Assembly: GCF_030284385.1 (NCBI RefSeq)
Contig: NZ_CP127221.1
Span: forward strand, 1,488,001 to 1,552,000
Direction of reading: 5' to 3'
Length of the DNA: 64,000 nucleotides
DNA from: Altererythrobacter rubellus
GTDB taxonomy: Bacteria > Pseudomonadota > Alphaproteobacteria > Sphingomonadales > Sphingomonadaceae
A program made the translations under genes and the position numbers. The notes below the pieces were generated by a model. It was not told the DNA's origin. It saw nothing but the letters and a program-made list of their open reading frames with translations, and searched no databases. Shown here piece by piece: positions 17,719-25,234 of this stretch (within the stretch, counting starts at the first letter, position 1; each line of letters begins with the position of its first letter).

Positions 17719-18588
17719 CTATTCACGCTGGCTAAAAATGCCTCTTATCTGCGGCTGGAGCTCTGGCCCGTAGTGCGCAAGCACCGGCCAATCCCCAACC
17801 GGCAATTGATGCGAAACTAGCGTAATGCCGTTCCATCGGTGGAATGCGATAATGGGTGGTTCGTCTGCGATCAGCGCCCGGCCATCAGGGGTAGCCCCAT
17901 CGATTTGGCGCAGGTCGAGCGTCACAGCGGGCGCGATTGATCCCGTGACCCCTAGCGGAACACCACGAAAGCTTGTTTGCAGTGACCGGTGCAAATGGCC
18001 GCTATGGATAGCAAGGATTTGATCATTGCCATCGATCGCTTGCGCAAAATTTGCGATCCAACTTTCATCCGGGCTTGGGTCCATCCAGTCGATCCCACTG
18101 ACAATGGGCGGGTGATGCATGAAGATAAGCGTCGGCGTGTCAGAGTGATCTGCGAGCTGCGTGCTCAACCAGTTTTTGCGCGCCTCGCAAAAGGCACCAC
18201 CGTGTCGCCCAGGCTCAAATGTATCGAGGCACAAGTTTCGCAGTCCCGCCTGTTCGATAGCGTAATGGACAAATCCATTGTCGCTGGAGCAGTTGGGGAA
18301 CGTTTCGAGCAGGGTCTCGCGTGTGTCGTGATTGCCCACCAGAGGATATACCGGGAAAGGTAAATCGAGGAGCGGTTCCACAAGCCGCGCAAAGCTCTCC
18401 GCATCTCCTCGGTCAGTCAAATCGCCAGAAAGCACTAGCATGTCGGGAAGCTCGGGTTGGTGCAACAAATGCGCGAGGGCTTGGCGAAAGCGCTTAAGAT
18501 TCGCCTCTTCGTCGCCGCCTTCCCGATCGAAACCGATATGAATATCAGTCATTTGTGCGATCAGCAGAGATTGTTCCTTGTTGGCCAT
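17719..18588 (-). CDS. Calcineurin-like metallophosphoesterase, CpdA-like (cyclic-nucleotide phosphodiesterase candidate)
   Basis: A 289-residue cytoplasmic metallophosphoesterase. The full set of metal-binding motifs is present: D-x-H in MTDIHIG, GD-x-x-D in LSGDLTDRG, GNHD in LVGNHDTR, a histidine in MHHPP, and GHLH in HSGHLHRS. The order and spacing match CpdA/class III phosphodiesterases, some of which hydrolyse 3',5'-cAMP, while others act on different phosphoesters. It is the last gene of the minus-strand redox operon, one base after the FHA-cytochrome gene. Because the first gene of that operon encodes two cyclic-nucleotide-binding domains, a role in removing the same nucleotide is plausible, but unproven. 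Confidence 0.85.
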   Translation of the reverse strand: MANKEQSLLIAQMTDIHIGFDREGGDEEANLKRFRQALAHLLHQPELPDMLVLSGDLTDRGDAESFARLVEPLLDLPFPVYPLVGNHDTRETLLETFPNCSSDNGFVHYAIEQAGLRNLCLDTFEPGRHGGAFCEARKNWLSTQLADHSDTPTLIFMHHPPIVSGIDWMDPSPDESWIANFAQAIDGNDQILAIHSGHLHRSLQTSFRGVPLGVTGSIAPAVTLDLRQIDGATPDGRALIADEPPIIAFHRWNGITLVSHQLPVGDWPVLAHYGPELQPQIRGIFSQRE

Positions 18589-18589
18589 C

Positions 18590-20350
18590 TCAGCGCGCCT
18601 CCGGGCCTAGGTTAGCGATCTCGCTGCGGCGGTTGTCGGGGTGATCTTGCGGCATAGGCGTGCCTGGCCGGTGATATGAATGGCACATCGCGCAGCTTGA
18701 AGGCACTTCGGCCTCAATCGCGGTTTCGCCCTGGTGGCATTCGCGGCAACTCGCGAGATCAGGCAGCAGTACATCGCTCGACACCTTGGAGCTTTCCGCT
18801 TCATGGCAGGTGCTGCATTCCTCTTGCCGGTGCGCGTGATGGTCAAAGCCGCCGTGTGCGAAGTAGCGATCAGGGAGATTGACCGGCATCACGTCGAGCC
18901 TATTGCCGCTTGTCGCTGGCAAATGGCATTCGCCGCACACGCCGCCGGGCGCGAGCGCGCGGTCAATCCCGACCAGCGAACGCCCGGGCGGTCCGAAATT
19001 TGAGTAGTAGAGCCCGCCACGTGCATATCTTTCAGGGCGCGAGCGTCCCGTGACGACCGGGCGGCGCGGGCTGCGGTCCATCGCCCGCAGATCGGCCAGC
19101 ATCTGGTCAACATCGCCATGGTGCAACGTTCGGAACGTGCCGCCCACTTGATCATAGGCGAGGCTGTGGCAGCTCTCGCAATTGGCTTCCATGTCGATCG
19201 GTTCGAAGCTGACCCGGTCGCTGGTCGCTTCATGGCAGTCTTTGCAAGCCAGCGCTGAGCCATAGCCTGCGCCACGGCCTAGGCGTATCGCCATACGCGC
19301 AACCCCGCCTTGTGGATCGAGATGCACGTCATGCGGGAACTTGAGCCCGTTGCGTTCGCGCGGCCTGTCGCCCAGCGAGATGCGCCTGGGCTCTTGCTGT
19401 CGGAATTCGGTAAAGATAGCGGCTTTGAACTCGGGATGGGTTTTGCCGAAATCGCTCGCATTGGCGAGGGTTGTATCCGTCAGGCGCGTATCGAGCGTGT
19501 CGTGGCAGTCAGCGCACAACAGTTGGCTTGCCGGTCCCATCCGGGTAGGGCCTTCGTGCTCAGTGTGGCATGTCGTGCACGCACCCGGGCCTTCCTTGCC
19601 GAACATGCCTGCCACTGCCCATTGGAAGCCCTCGCCAAATTCATGCGGTGCGCGTCCATTGGCAAGGCGCGGAGCTTCAGCATGATCGCCGATATCTTCG
19701 TGGCAGGTGAGGCAGGCTTCATCGCGGACCGACACGAAAGCGTCCACGTGACAGGCTTCGCAATTGTCTTCGAGGCTGTGATGCGCAAGGCTGAGCTTGC
19801 CGGTGCTCCAGCTTCCATCGAAATCGACCTGGCCCGCGCGATCGACGTCGTTTGTTGTAATCCGTTCGCGAGTGAGATGCGAAGCAATCGGGACGGCGAG
19901 GAAAGTGAACAGTATCGCCGCGGCCAAACCCCAGGACATCGCTCGCTTGCCGGGCAATGTACCAGCAAGCGCAAAGCTGCGTTTGGCATCGACCGCATCC
20001 TCGCCGCTAACCGCTTTGGTGATGATCAGCATCACCTGGCCATTGTTCTGACTGATCGCCAGTCGCGAGCTGCCCAGCGCCAATTCTGCACCTTGCGCGG
20101 GATCGATGCTGGCAGCTTTCTCCGTCCGGCCATCTATCTCAAATCCCAGCCTACTGATCGCTTTGATATCAAGCTTTTCGCCTGTCGCGGCGGCGATCGT
20201 CACGTGATGCTGCTCAACTGCGAGATCGGACAAATGGATGTCGTTTTCCGCCGCGCGGCCAATTGAGAGCGTGTCTTTATCGACCACGCTCTCGCGCACG
20301 ATTTCACGCCCTGACGCGGTTTGATCGATGGTGCGGATCAGGAACGCCAT
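18590..20350 (-). CDS. FHA domain - transmembrane - decahaem cytochrome c fusion
   Basis: A 586-residue protein joining a cytoplasmic regulatory domain to a periplasmic cytochrome. Residues about 8-105 form an FHA domain (SIGRAAENDIHLSDLAVEQHH), where Gly-Arg is kept but the usual Ser-Arg before the final histidine is Glu-Gln. One membrane helix follows (about 138-160). The rest carries ten CXXCH motifs: CEACH, CLTCH, CTTCH, CADCH, CKDCH, CESCH, CGECH, CSTCH, CRECH and CAMCH. Topology is predicted N-in, haems out. It lies between the dihaem cytochrome b gene (4 bases upstream) and the phosphoesterase. It would accept or deliver electrons at the periplasmic face of the membrane, with the FHA domain available for protein contacts on the other side. 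Confidence 0.9.
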   Translation of the reverse strand: MAFLIRTIDQTASGREIVRESVVDKDTLSIGRAAENDIHLSDLAVEQHHVTIAAATGEKLDIKAISRLGFEIDGRTEKAASIDPAQGAELALGSSRLAISQNNGQVMLIITKAVSGEDAVDAKRSFALAGTLPGKRAMSWGLAAAILFTFLAVPIASHLTRERITTNDVDRAGQVDFDGSWSTGKLSLAHHSLEDNCEACHVDAFVSVRDEACLTCHEDIGDHAEAPRLANGRAPHEFGEGFQWAVAGMFGKEGPGACTTCHTEHEGPTRMGPASQLLCADCHDTLDTRLTDTTLANASDFGKTHPEFKAAIFTEFRQQEPRRISLGDRPRERNGLKFPHDVHLDPQGGVARMAIRLGRGAGYGSALACKDCHEATSDRVSFEPIDMEANCESCHSLAYDQVGGTFRTLHHGDVDQMLADLRAMDRSPRRPVVTGRSRPERYARGGLYYSNFGPPGRSLVGIDRALAPGGVCGECHLPATSGNRLDVMPVNLPDRYFAHGGFDHHAHRQEECSTCHEAESSKVSSDVLLPDLASCRECHQGETAIEAEVPSSCAMCHSYHRPGTPMPQDHPDNRRSEIANLGPEAR

Positions 20351-20354
20351 CTGC

Positions 20355-21239
20355 CTAACCCCAATAGTAGAACACGCTGATCACATGCGCGAGCAGCGCG
20401 GTGAGCAAAGCGATTGTTGCTGGGATATGGATGAACAGCCAGACTTCGAGCAGCGCCTTCAAGCGCATCTGGCGGCGAATTTGTGCCAATTGTGCTGAAC
20501 GGGTTCTCAGCAGAGCAGAGACGCGAGCTTTCGGGGCCTGTTGGTCGCTAGCTGCGCGGAAATCTTCCCGGAAGGCAGTGAGCGCGCGTGCGGTGGCGCA
20601 GTGGCGATAGCGTCCTGTCAGCCGTACCCATCCGCCTCCCGCAAAAACGTTCTGCTCCAGCGCTGCAATAACCAGATCGGCTTCGTCGCGCGGCAAGGGT
20701 TGGGCGGCTTGTTCAAGCTGCCGATCGATTGCAGCAAGTGCTTCGACCATTTGCCCGCGGGTCATTTGCTTGCGGTTCGCGCTCAAACGTTCTGGCAAGG
20801 TCGCATAGACCACCACGCCATAGATGCCTGACGCGATCACTAGCATCATCAAGGCCCAAGCCAACGTGTGGACGTTCCAGCCCAGCTGAAAGCCGGTATG
20901 GAGCGTGCCAATAACCACCAGTGACAGTCCGAGAAAGACATGCGCGCTGGTCCAAGCCTTGAGGCTCCAATGCCCTTCATTGATTCGGCGCTTGCGCACG
21001 CCGAGCAGCGAGAGCCACACAATCAGCCCCAGGCCGATCGTACCCAGCGTATAGCCATACCAGCTGCCTCCATTGGGCCGGGGTTCTTGGTCGATCAGCA
21101 GATAGCCGAGGAACAACACTAAGCTCAGCCCACCAGCGATTTTCGCCCAGCGCATGCCGCGATGGGTGAGGAAACTCTCATGTTCCGCGCCGCGCCGCGT
21201 GCCATGAAAGTCGACCTTGCTCTCGGGAAGGCTCACCAT
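20355..21239 (-). CDS. Dihaem membrane cytochrome b-like protein
   Basis: A 294-residue integral membrane protein with about five hydrophobic helices (32-50, 63-82, 98-116, 122-146, 264-290) and a soluble loop of about 110 residues before the last helix. Histidines are placed as in bis-haem b proteins: His100/His114 in one helix and His271/His285 in another, each pair 14 residues apart, the spacing used by cytochrome bc-type b subunits. His124 is extra. The sequence does not clearly match a named family that I know. Encoded directly after the flavo-iron-sulfur protein (TAATG overlap) and 4 bases before the FHA-decahaem cytochrome, it is well placed to carry electrons across the inner membrane between them. 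Confidence 0.75.
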   Translation of the reverse strand: MVSLPESKVDFHGTRRGAEHESFLTHRGMRWAKIAGGLSLVLFLGYLLIDQEPRPNGGSWYGYTLGTIGLGLIVWLSLLGVRKRRINEGHWSLKAWTSAHVFLGLSLVVIGTLHTGFQLGWNVHTLAWALMMLVIASGIYGVVVYATLPERLSANRKQMTRGQMVEALAAIDRQLEQAAQPLPRDEADLVIAALEQNVFAGGGWVRLTGRYRHCATARALTAFREDFRAASDQQAPKARVSALLRTRSAQLAQIRRQMRLKALLEVWLFIHIPATIALLTALLAHVISVFYYWG

Positions 21240-23689
21240 TACTCGCCTCCCTCGATCCGCGCGACAGAAAGGAATTTCTCAGGCGCAACCCGGATCGCTG
21301 CGCCGGTGGGACATGCGCGCACGCAAGCTGGCCCGCCTTCGATCCCACTGCACATATCGCATTTGATCGCGAGCTTGGGCTGCTGCACTGCTTCATTTTC
21401 AGCGATTGCTTTGCGCCATTTGGACGGCGCTTCGCCAGGGCCGGGCCCTTTGCCGAACAGTAGCCATTGCAGCAGCGATGGCTTGGCCGGCGGCTTCGCA
21501 TCCATCCGGATCACGCCATAGGGGCAGTTGCGCTCGCAATTGCCGCAACCGATGCAGGTCTCATCGATGAACACTTCGCCATCCGGGCCACGCTTGATTG
21601 CATTGGGGGGGCAATCGGCCATGCAATGCGGATGTTCGCAGTGGCGGCAACTGGTGGGGACATGCAAATGCGCGTAGCTGCGCCCGGCTTCTCTGTCGAG
21701 TCGCGACAAGCCGTCATGGCTGTCCGCACAGGCATTCTCGCAATTGTCGCAGCCGATGCAGAGTTTCTCGTCGATCAGCAGCACATCGGTCGCTTCGCCG
21801 ATGCCGTTATCAACCAGGAATTGTGCGGTTTCCGAATAGAGATCGACGGCGCCGCTGAAGCTCGATTTGCGGCTCTCGACAAAGGCGTTGATCTCGCGCC
21901 GGTTCGCCATTTCCGCCAGCGCGGTCTCGCGCAGCGTGGGATTGCGCTCGATCAGAGCTATAAAGGCATCGCCAGGCAGTCGGATCAGTTCGGATTTGAT
22001 TGCAGCCTTGACGCTGGCGATGCGCGGGGAACCGTCGATTACCGCCATCTCGCCGAAATAGGAGCCCGCGGGGAGATAGTTCAGGAACACCTGTTTGCCA
22101 CCGATTGCTTTCTCAACGATCATAGAGCCGCTGCGTATGATGAAAACGTCCTTGTCGTCTGCGCCCTCCGTGACAGCAGCTTCGCCCGCCCTCACTTCGA
22201 CCAATTCAGCGCTTTCCACCAGTTCTGCGACGTCATTAGAAGTCAGACCCGAACCAAACATCTGGAGCAACTGTCGCTCAATGGAGATGCGGTTGACCAC
22301 GCGATTGGCACCGGGTGACGTTGCCAGCAATTTGAGCGCCGCCGTGCGGGACAATTCGATCGCTACAATCGGTTCAGCGGCGCGAATCGTTGCTCCGCGC
22401 TTGCGTCCGGAAATGAGGCCAACCTCGCCAAAGATCGAGCCTTGGGAGATCGGTACAGTCTGTGAAGGGTCGTCGGGATTCACTTCGACTGCGACTGAAC
22501 CTTGCGCGATGGCGAACATTGATGATCCGGGGGCATTGCGGGCGAAGATCAGCTCGCCAGATGTGTAGGCATGGACTGTGCTGTCGAGCATCAGCTCGCG
22601 CAATTGTAGCGGTGAAAGATCGTTGAAGATCTCTATATTCTGGCCAAACAGCTCAAGCCATTCATCAACGCTGCGATTGCCGGGCAAGGGCGCAAATTTC
22701 TCTGCCAGGATCGGCTCGTCAGCGGGCTTGAGATTTGCATTTCCATTGAGGAATTCGATCACATCATAGCCCTGGTTCATACAGTGCTTGATCAACGGAT
22801 AGCCTGCCAAGGCCCCGATCACGTGGATACCGGATTGGGTTGTCTCGAAGCTGGGCGAAAGCTTGGGAAAGGCGCTTCTTTCTCCGCTTGTAAACTCGAT
22901 TCCGCAAGCTTCGACGAAGGTGCGTGGCGGCTGCGACCCGGTCCGCGCGATGATCCGGTCGCATGGAATCGCGACTTCCCCATCGCGAGTCTCAAGAACC
23001 AATTCGCCAGGCTTGACTTCGGATGGGCTTGTCTCCCGCCGGACGATAAGGCGACCGTCCTGCTCCGCCTCTTCAAGCTGTTTGACGTTAGCGGCTTTCG
23101 CGCGGGCGAAATCTGCCCGCCGATTGAGAATGGTGACTGTGTTGCGCTGCGCTTCGTCAGCGGCGAGTCCAAGCGCATTCTCGATCCCTGCATCGCCTGA
23201 TCCAACGACGGTGATGTGCTCGTCGAAATATTCTCCCGGATCGTCGAGCTGATACTGGATATGCGGCAAGTCAGCGCCAGGGACCCGCAGGCGATTGGGA
23301 TTGCCTTGCGTGCCGATGGCGAGGACTACGGCTTGCGCAGTCAGTTCACGCCCGTCTGCTAGCTTGATGGTGAAATCACCCGTCTCGCCTTCGATTGCGG
23401 CAACTTCAGCATTGAGCATCACATTGATGCCTTGGCTTGCGGCCTGATCGTCCCAAGTGCTGAGGACCCGCTCTCGCTTGCCGGCTTCGAAATCGAGATC
23501 AGAGCGCAGCACGAGGTTGGATGGTGTCGCCATCACATGCTTGCCCTTCTGGTATTTGTAGATCGTGTCAGACAGGTGGTCGGTTTTCTCTATCAGCACA
23601 TGGTTCATGCCGAGGGCGGCCGCGCGCCCGGCCGCGCTCAGTCCAGCGGGGCCGGAACCAATTATCGCAACCCGGAAAACTTTGGGCAA
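21239..23689 (-). CDS. Fusion of flavin reductase, two cyclic-nucleotide-binding domains and a 4x[4Fe-4S] ferredoxin
   Basis: An 816-residue cytoplasmic protein. Residues 1-330 form a thioredoxin-reductase-like FAD/NAD(P)H module with GSGPAG (11-16) and GSGDAG (about 163-168). Two cNMP-binding domains follow (about 350-470 and 480-605), each with a phosphate-binding cassette containing the FGE and the arginine (FGEVGLISGRKRGAT; FGEMAVIDGSPRIAS). Residues about 640-800 are a DmsB/NrfC-like ferredoxin with cysteine groups CIGCDNCENAC, CRHCEHPHCMADC, CIGCGNCERNC and CDMC...CVRAC, enough for four [4Fe-4S] clusters. No CXXC redox disulfide of a true thioredoxin reductase is seen. First gene of the operon, so it probably passes NAD(P)H electrons to the cytochrome b, or the reverse, under cyclic-nucleotide control. 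Confidence 0.92.
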   Translation of the reverse strand: MPKVFRVAIIGSGPAGLSAAGRAAALGMNHVLIEKTDHLSDTIYKYQKGKHVMATPSNLVLRSDLDFEAGKRERVLSTWDDQAASQGINVMLNAEVAAIEGETGDFTIKLADGRELTAQAVVLAIGTQGNPNRLRVPGADLPHIQYQLDDPGEYFDEHITVVGSGDAGIENALGLAADEAQRNTVTILNRRADFARAKAANVKQLEEAEQDGRLIVRRETSPSEVKPGELVLETRDGEVAIPCDRIIARTGSQPPRTFVEACGIEFTSGERSAFPKLSPSFETTQSGIHVIGALAGYPLIKHCMNQGYDVIEFLNGNANLKPADEPILAEKFAPLPGNRSVDEWLELFGQNIEIFNDLSPLQLRELMLDSTVHAYTSGELIFARNAPGSSMFAIAQGSVAVEVNPDDPSQTVPISQGSIFGEVGLISGRKRGATIRAAEPIVAIELSRTAALKLLATSPGANRVVNRISIERQLLQMFGSGLTSNDVAELVESAELVEVRAGEAAVTEGADDKDVFIIRSGSMIVEKAIGGKQVFLNYLPAGSYFGEMAVIDGSPRIASVKAAIKSELIRLPGDAFIALIERNPTLRETALAEMANRREINAFVESRKSSFSGAVDLYSETAQFLVDNGIGEATDVLLIDEKLCIGCDNCENACADSHDGLSRLDREAGRSYAHLHVPTSCRHCEHPHCMADCPPNAIKRGPDGEVFIDETCIGCGNCERNCPYGVIRMDAKPPAKPSLLQWLLFGKGPGPGEAPSKWRKAIAENEAVQQPKLAIKCDMCSGIEGGPACVRACPTGAAIRVAPEKFLSVARIEGGE

Positions 23690-23795
23690 GTCCGAACTCC
23701 AATATTCAAATTGCCGTTACAAACGACTGTACCGCAAGCTGCCAAAAATACCAAAGGTAATTGCCCACAATCATTGGAAATGCTACTTCGAAAAC

Positions 23796-24716
23796 ATGCA
23801 CGCATCAGAAAACCCTAAGACTTTGGAGAACGGCATTAGCCGCCCCCAACTTGGAGTGCTGTTTGGTGCAGTGCTCCTGTTGATAACGGTGGTCGGTTAT
23901 AAGGCATGGGATGGTGGCAGTGAGGCCAAGGCCTCAGGTCAAGACCCAGCGGGTCCGATCAACATCGAACAATTGCGTGCAACAGCAGATGCGGCGGGCG
24001 ACAACGCACTGCCGTGGCAGCAATTGGGCTTCGCACATTTTCAGCGGGGTGAATTTCTGGAGGCTGAGGCTGCATATGAACGCTCCGTCGCTCTGGACGA
24101 TGATGAAGCCGTGCTTTGGTCGGCCTTGGGCGAAGCACGTGTCATGGCGTCTCAGCGCGAACCGTTGCCTCCCAGTGCATTGGAGGCATTCAATCGCGCA
24201 ATCGAACTTGATCCAAGCGATCCGCGCGCTCGCTATTTCCTCAATGTACAGAAGGATCTTGACGGCGATCACAATAGCGCGATCGCGGGTTGGTTGGCCC
24301 TCTTGGCAGAAACGCCGCAAAGCGCTCCATGGGAAACCGATCTCATCCGCACAATCGAGCAAGTCGGTGCGATCAATGGGATCGATGTCGAGGAGCGGAT
24401 TGTTATCGCGCAAGCGGTGCGGGGTTCAACAGCGGTTAGCGATACTCCGCGCGGACCGACGCAGGCTCAGATCGCTGCGGCAGGCTCAATACCTCCAAGC
24501 GAACAGCGTACGATGGCCGAAGGCATGGTCGGGCGGCTAGAAAGGCGGCTAGCAAAAAACCCCAGCGATGTTCAAGGTTGGATCATGTTGATTCGCAGCC
24601 GCATGACGCTAGATCAGCCCGATCTAGCGAACGAGGCCTTACAGGCAGCGCTTGCCACCAATCCCGCTTCCGAAGCGCGAATTCGCGAAGAAGCTGCGCT
24701 ACTAGGTGTGCGTTAG
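23796..24716 (+). CDS. TPR protein, CcmI/NrfG-like cytochrome c biogenesis factor
   Basis: The ATG at 23796 is chosen: upstream in-frame sequence overlaps the divergent operon start and lacks protein-like character. The 306-residue product has one membrane helix (about 18-38) and a periplasmic TPR region with repeats such as WQQLGFAHFQRGEFLEAEAAYERSVALD and ALEAFNRAIELDPSDPRARYF. A second helical TPR-like region with LERRLAKNPSDVQGWIMLIRS lies at the end, a phrase typical of CcmI/CycH C-terminal TPR domains that hold apocytochrome c. The divergent promoter gap of 106 bases to the redox operon and the many haem proteins alongside suggest a dedicated maturation helper. Other ccm genes are not in the window. 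It overlaps the convergent gene by four bases at the 3' end. Confidence 0.78.
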   Translation: MHASENPKTLENGISRPQLGVLFGAVLLLITVVGYKAWDGGSEAKASGQDPAGPINIEQLRATADAAGDNALPWQQLGFAHFQRGEFLEAEAAYERSVALDDDEAVLWSALGEARVMASQREPLPPSALEAFNRAIELDPSDPRARYFLNVQKDLDGDHNSAIAGWLALLAETPQSAPWETDLIRTIEQVGAINGIDVEERIVIAQAVRGSTAVSDTPRGPTQAQIAAAGSIPPSEQRTMAEGMVGRLERRLAKNPSDVQGWIMLIRSRMTLDQPDLANEALQAALATNPASEARIREEAALLGVR

Positions 24717-25234
24717 AACGCGCTCATCACAAAGGTTGCGAGCGAGGCGGCAAGGCCAGCCAGAAAAACGCGGGATGACCATCCCAGTAGCCGATATTTC
24801 TTGCGGTGTAACACTTGGCCGTTCTGGTAGATGTCACGCAGCATCAAGTGATACATCGCTTCCTCATCGCTGAGCTTTGACACTACGGACTTTGCGAACT
24901 GCTCTTCTTCCATCTGCGTAAAGACTCCGAAAAACAGGATATTGGGCTGATCGTCTGCGACCGGCTTGGCGCCTGCTGTTGGCAAGACAGCTACAATCGC
25001 CAAACAAGCTGACACAAAGGCGGAAACACCTAGCGCCACCATTGCAGGCGCCGGATCGCCGCTGCTTGCCTGTCCCATGGCGAGTGTGAAAACCACGATG
25101 GCTGCACCCATCAGTAAGCTTGCCTTTTGGTCAGCCATCTGGCTCAATGTGAGGTTGGTCTGCGTGATCGTGCGCACCAGATGAATAGCTTGTGGAGAGA
25201 AGGCCTTGTCTGAGCCTTGCGGAGCCTCGCTCAT
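24713..25234 (-). CDS. Pycsar-effector-type (PycTM/DUF5706) membrane protein, orphan
   Basis: A 173-residue protein whose whole layout matches the PycTM family: a helical lead with the signature ADQKASLLMG (about residues 33-42), two adjacent membrane helices (about 38-57 and 64-86), a soluble stretch FFGVFTQMEEEQF...MLRDIYQNGQVLHRKKYRLLGWS, and a last membrane helix (about 152-171). In Pycsar antiphage systems such proteins respond to cCMP or cUMP and permeabilise the membrane. Here no uridylate/cytidylate cyclase lies next to it; instead it is translationally coupled to gdhA through an ATGA overlap. Whether it is a defence effector or a housekeeping relative is open. Family call is by recognition of the motif pattern. 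Confidence 0.75.
   Translation of the reverse strand: MSEAPQGSDKAFSPQAIHLVRTITQTNLTLSQMADQKASLLMGAAIVVFTLAMGQASSGDPAPAMVALGVSAFVSACLAIVAVLPTAGAKPVADDQPNILFFGVFTQMEEEQFAKSVVSKLSDEEAMYHLMLRDIYQNGQVLHRKKYRLLGWSSRVFLAGLAASLATFVMSAF

Noticed and set aside
19310..20266. Long plus-strand frame (318 codons) opposite the FHA-cytochrome gene
   Set aside because: Antisense shadow of a GC-rich gene; no domain, and the minus frame has ten haem motifs and an FHA domain.
21467..22318. Plus-strand frame (283 codons) opposite the flavo-iron-sulfur fusion
   Set aside because: Shadow frame; the opposite strand encodes cNMP-binding and ferredoxin motifs.
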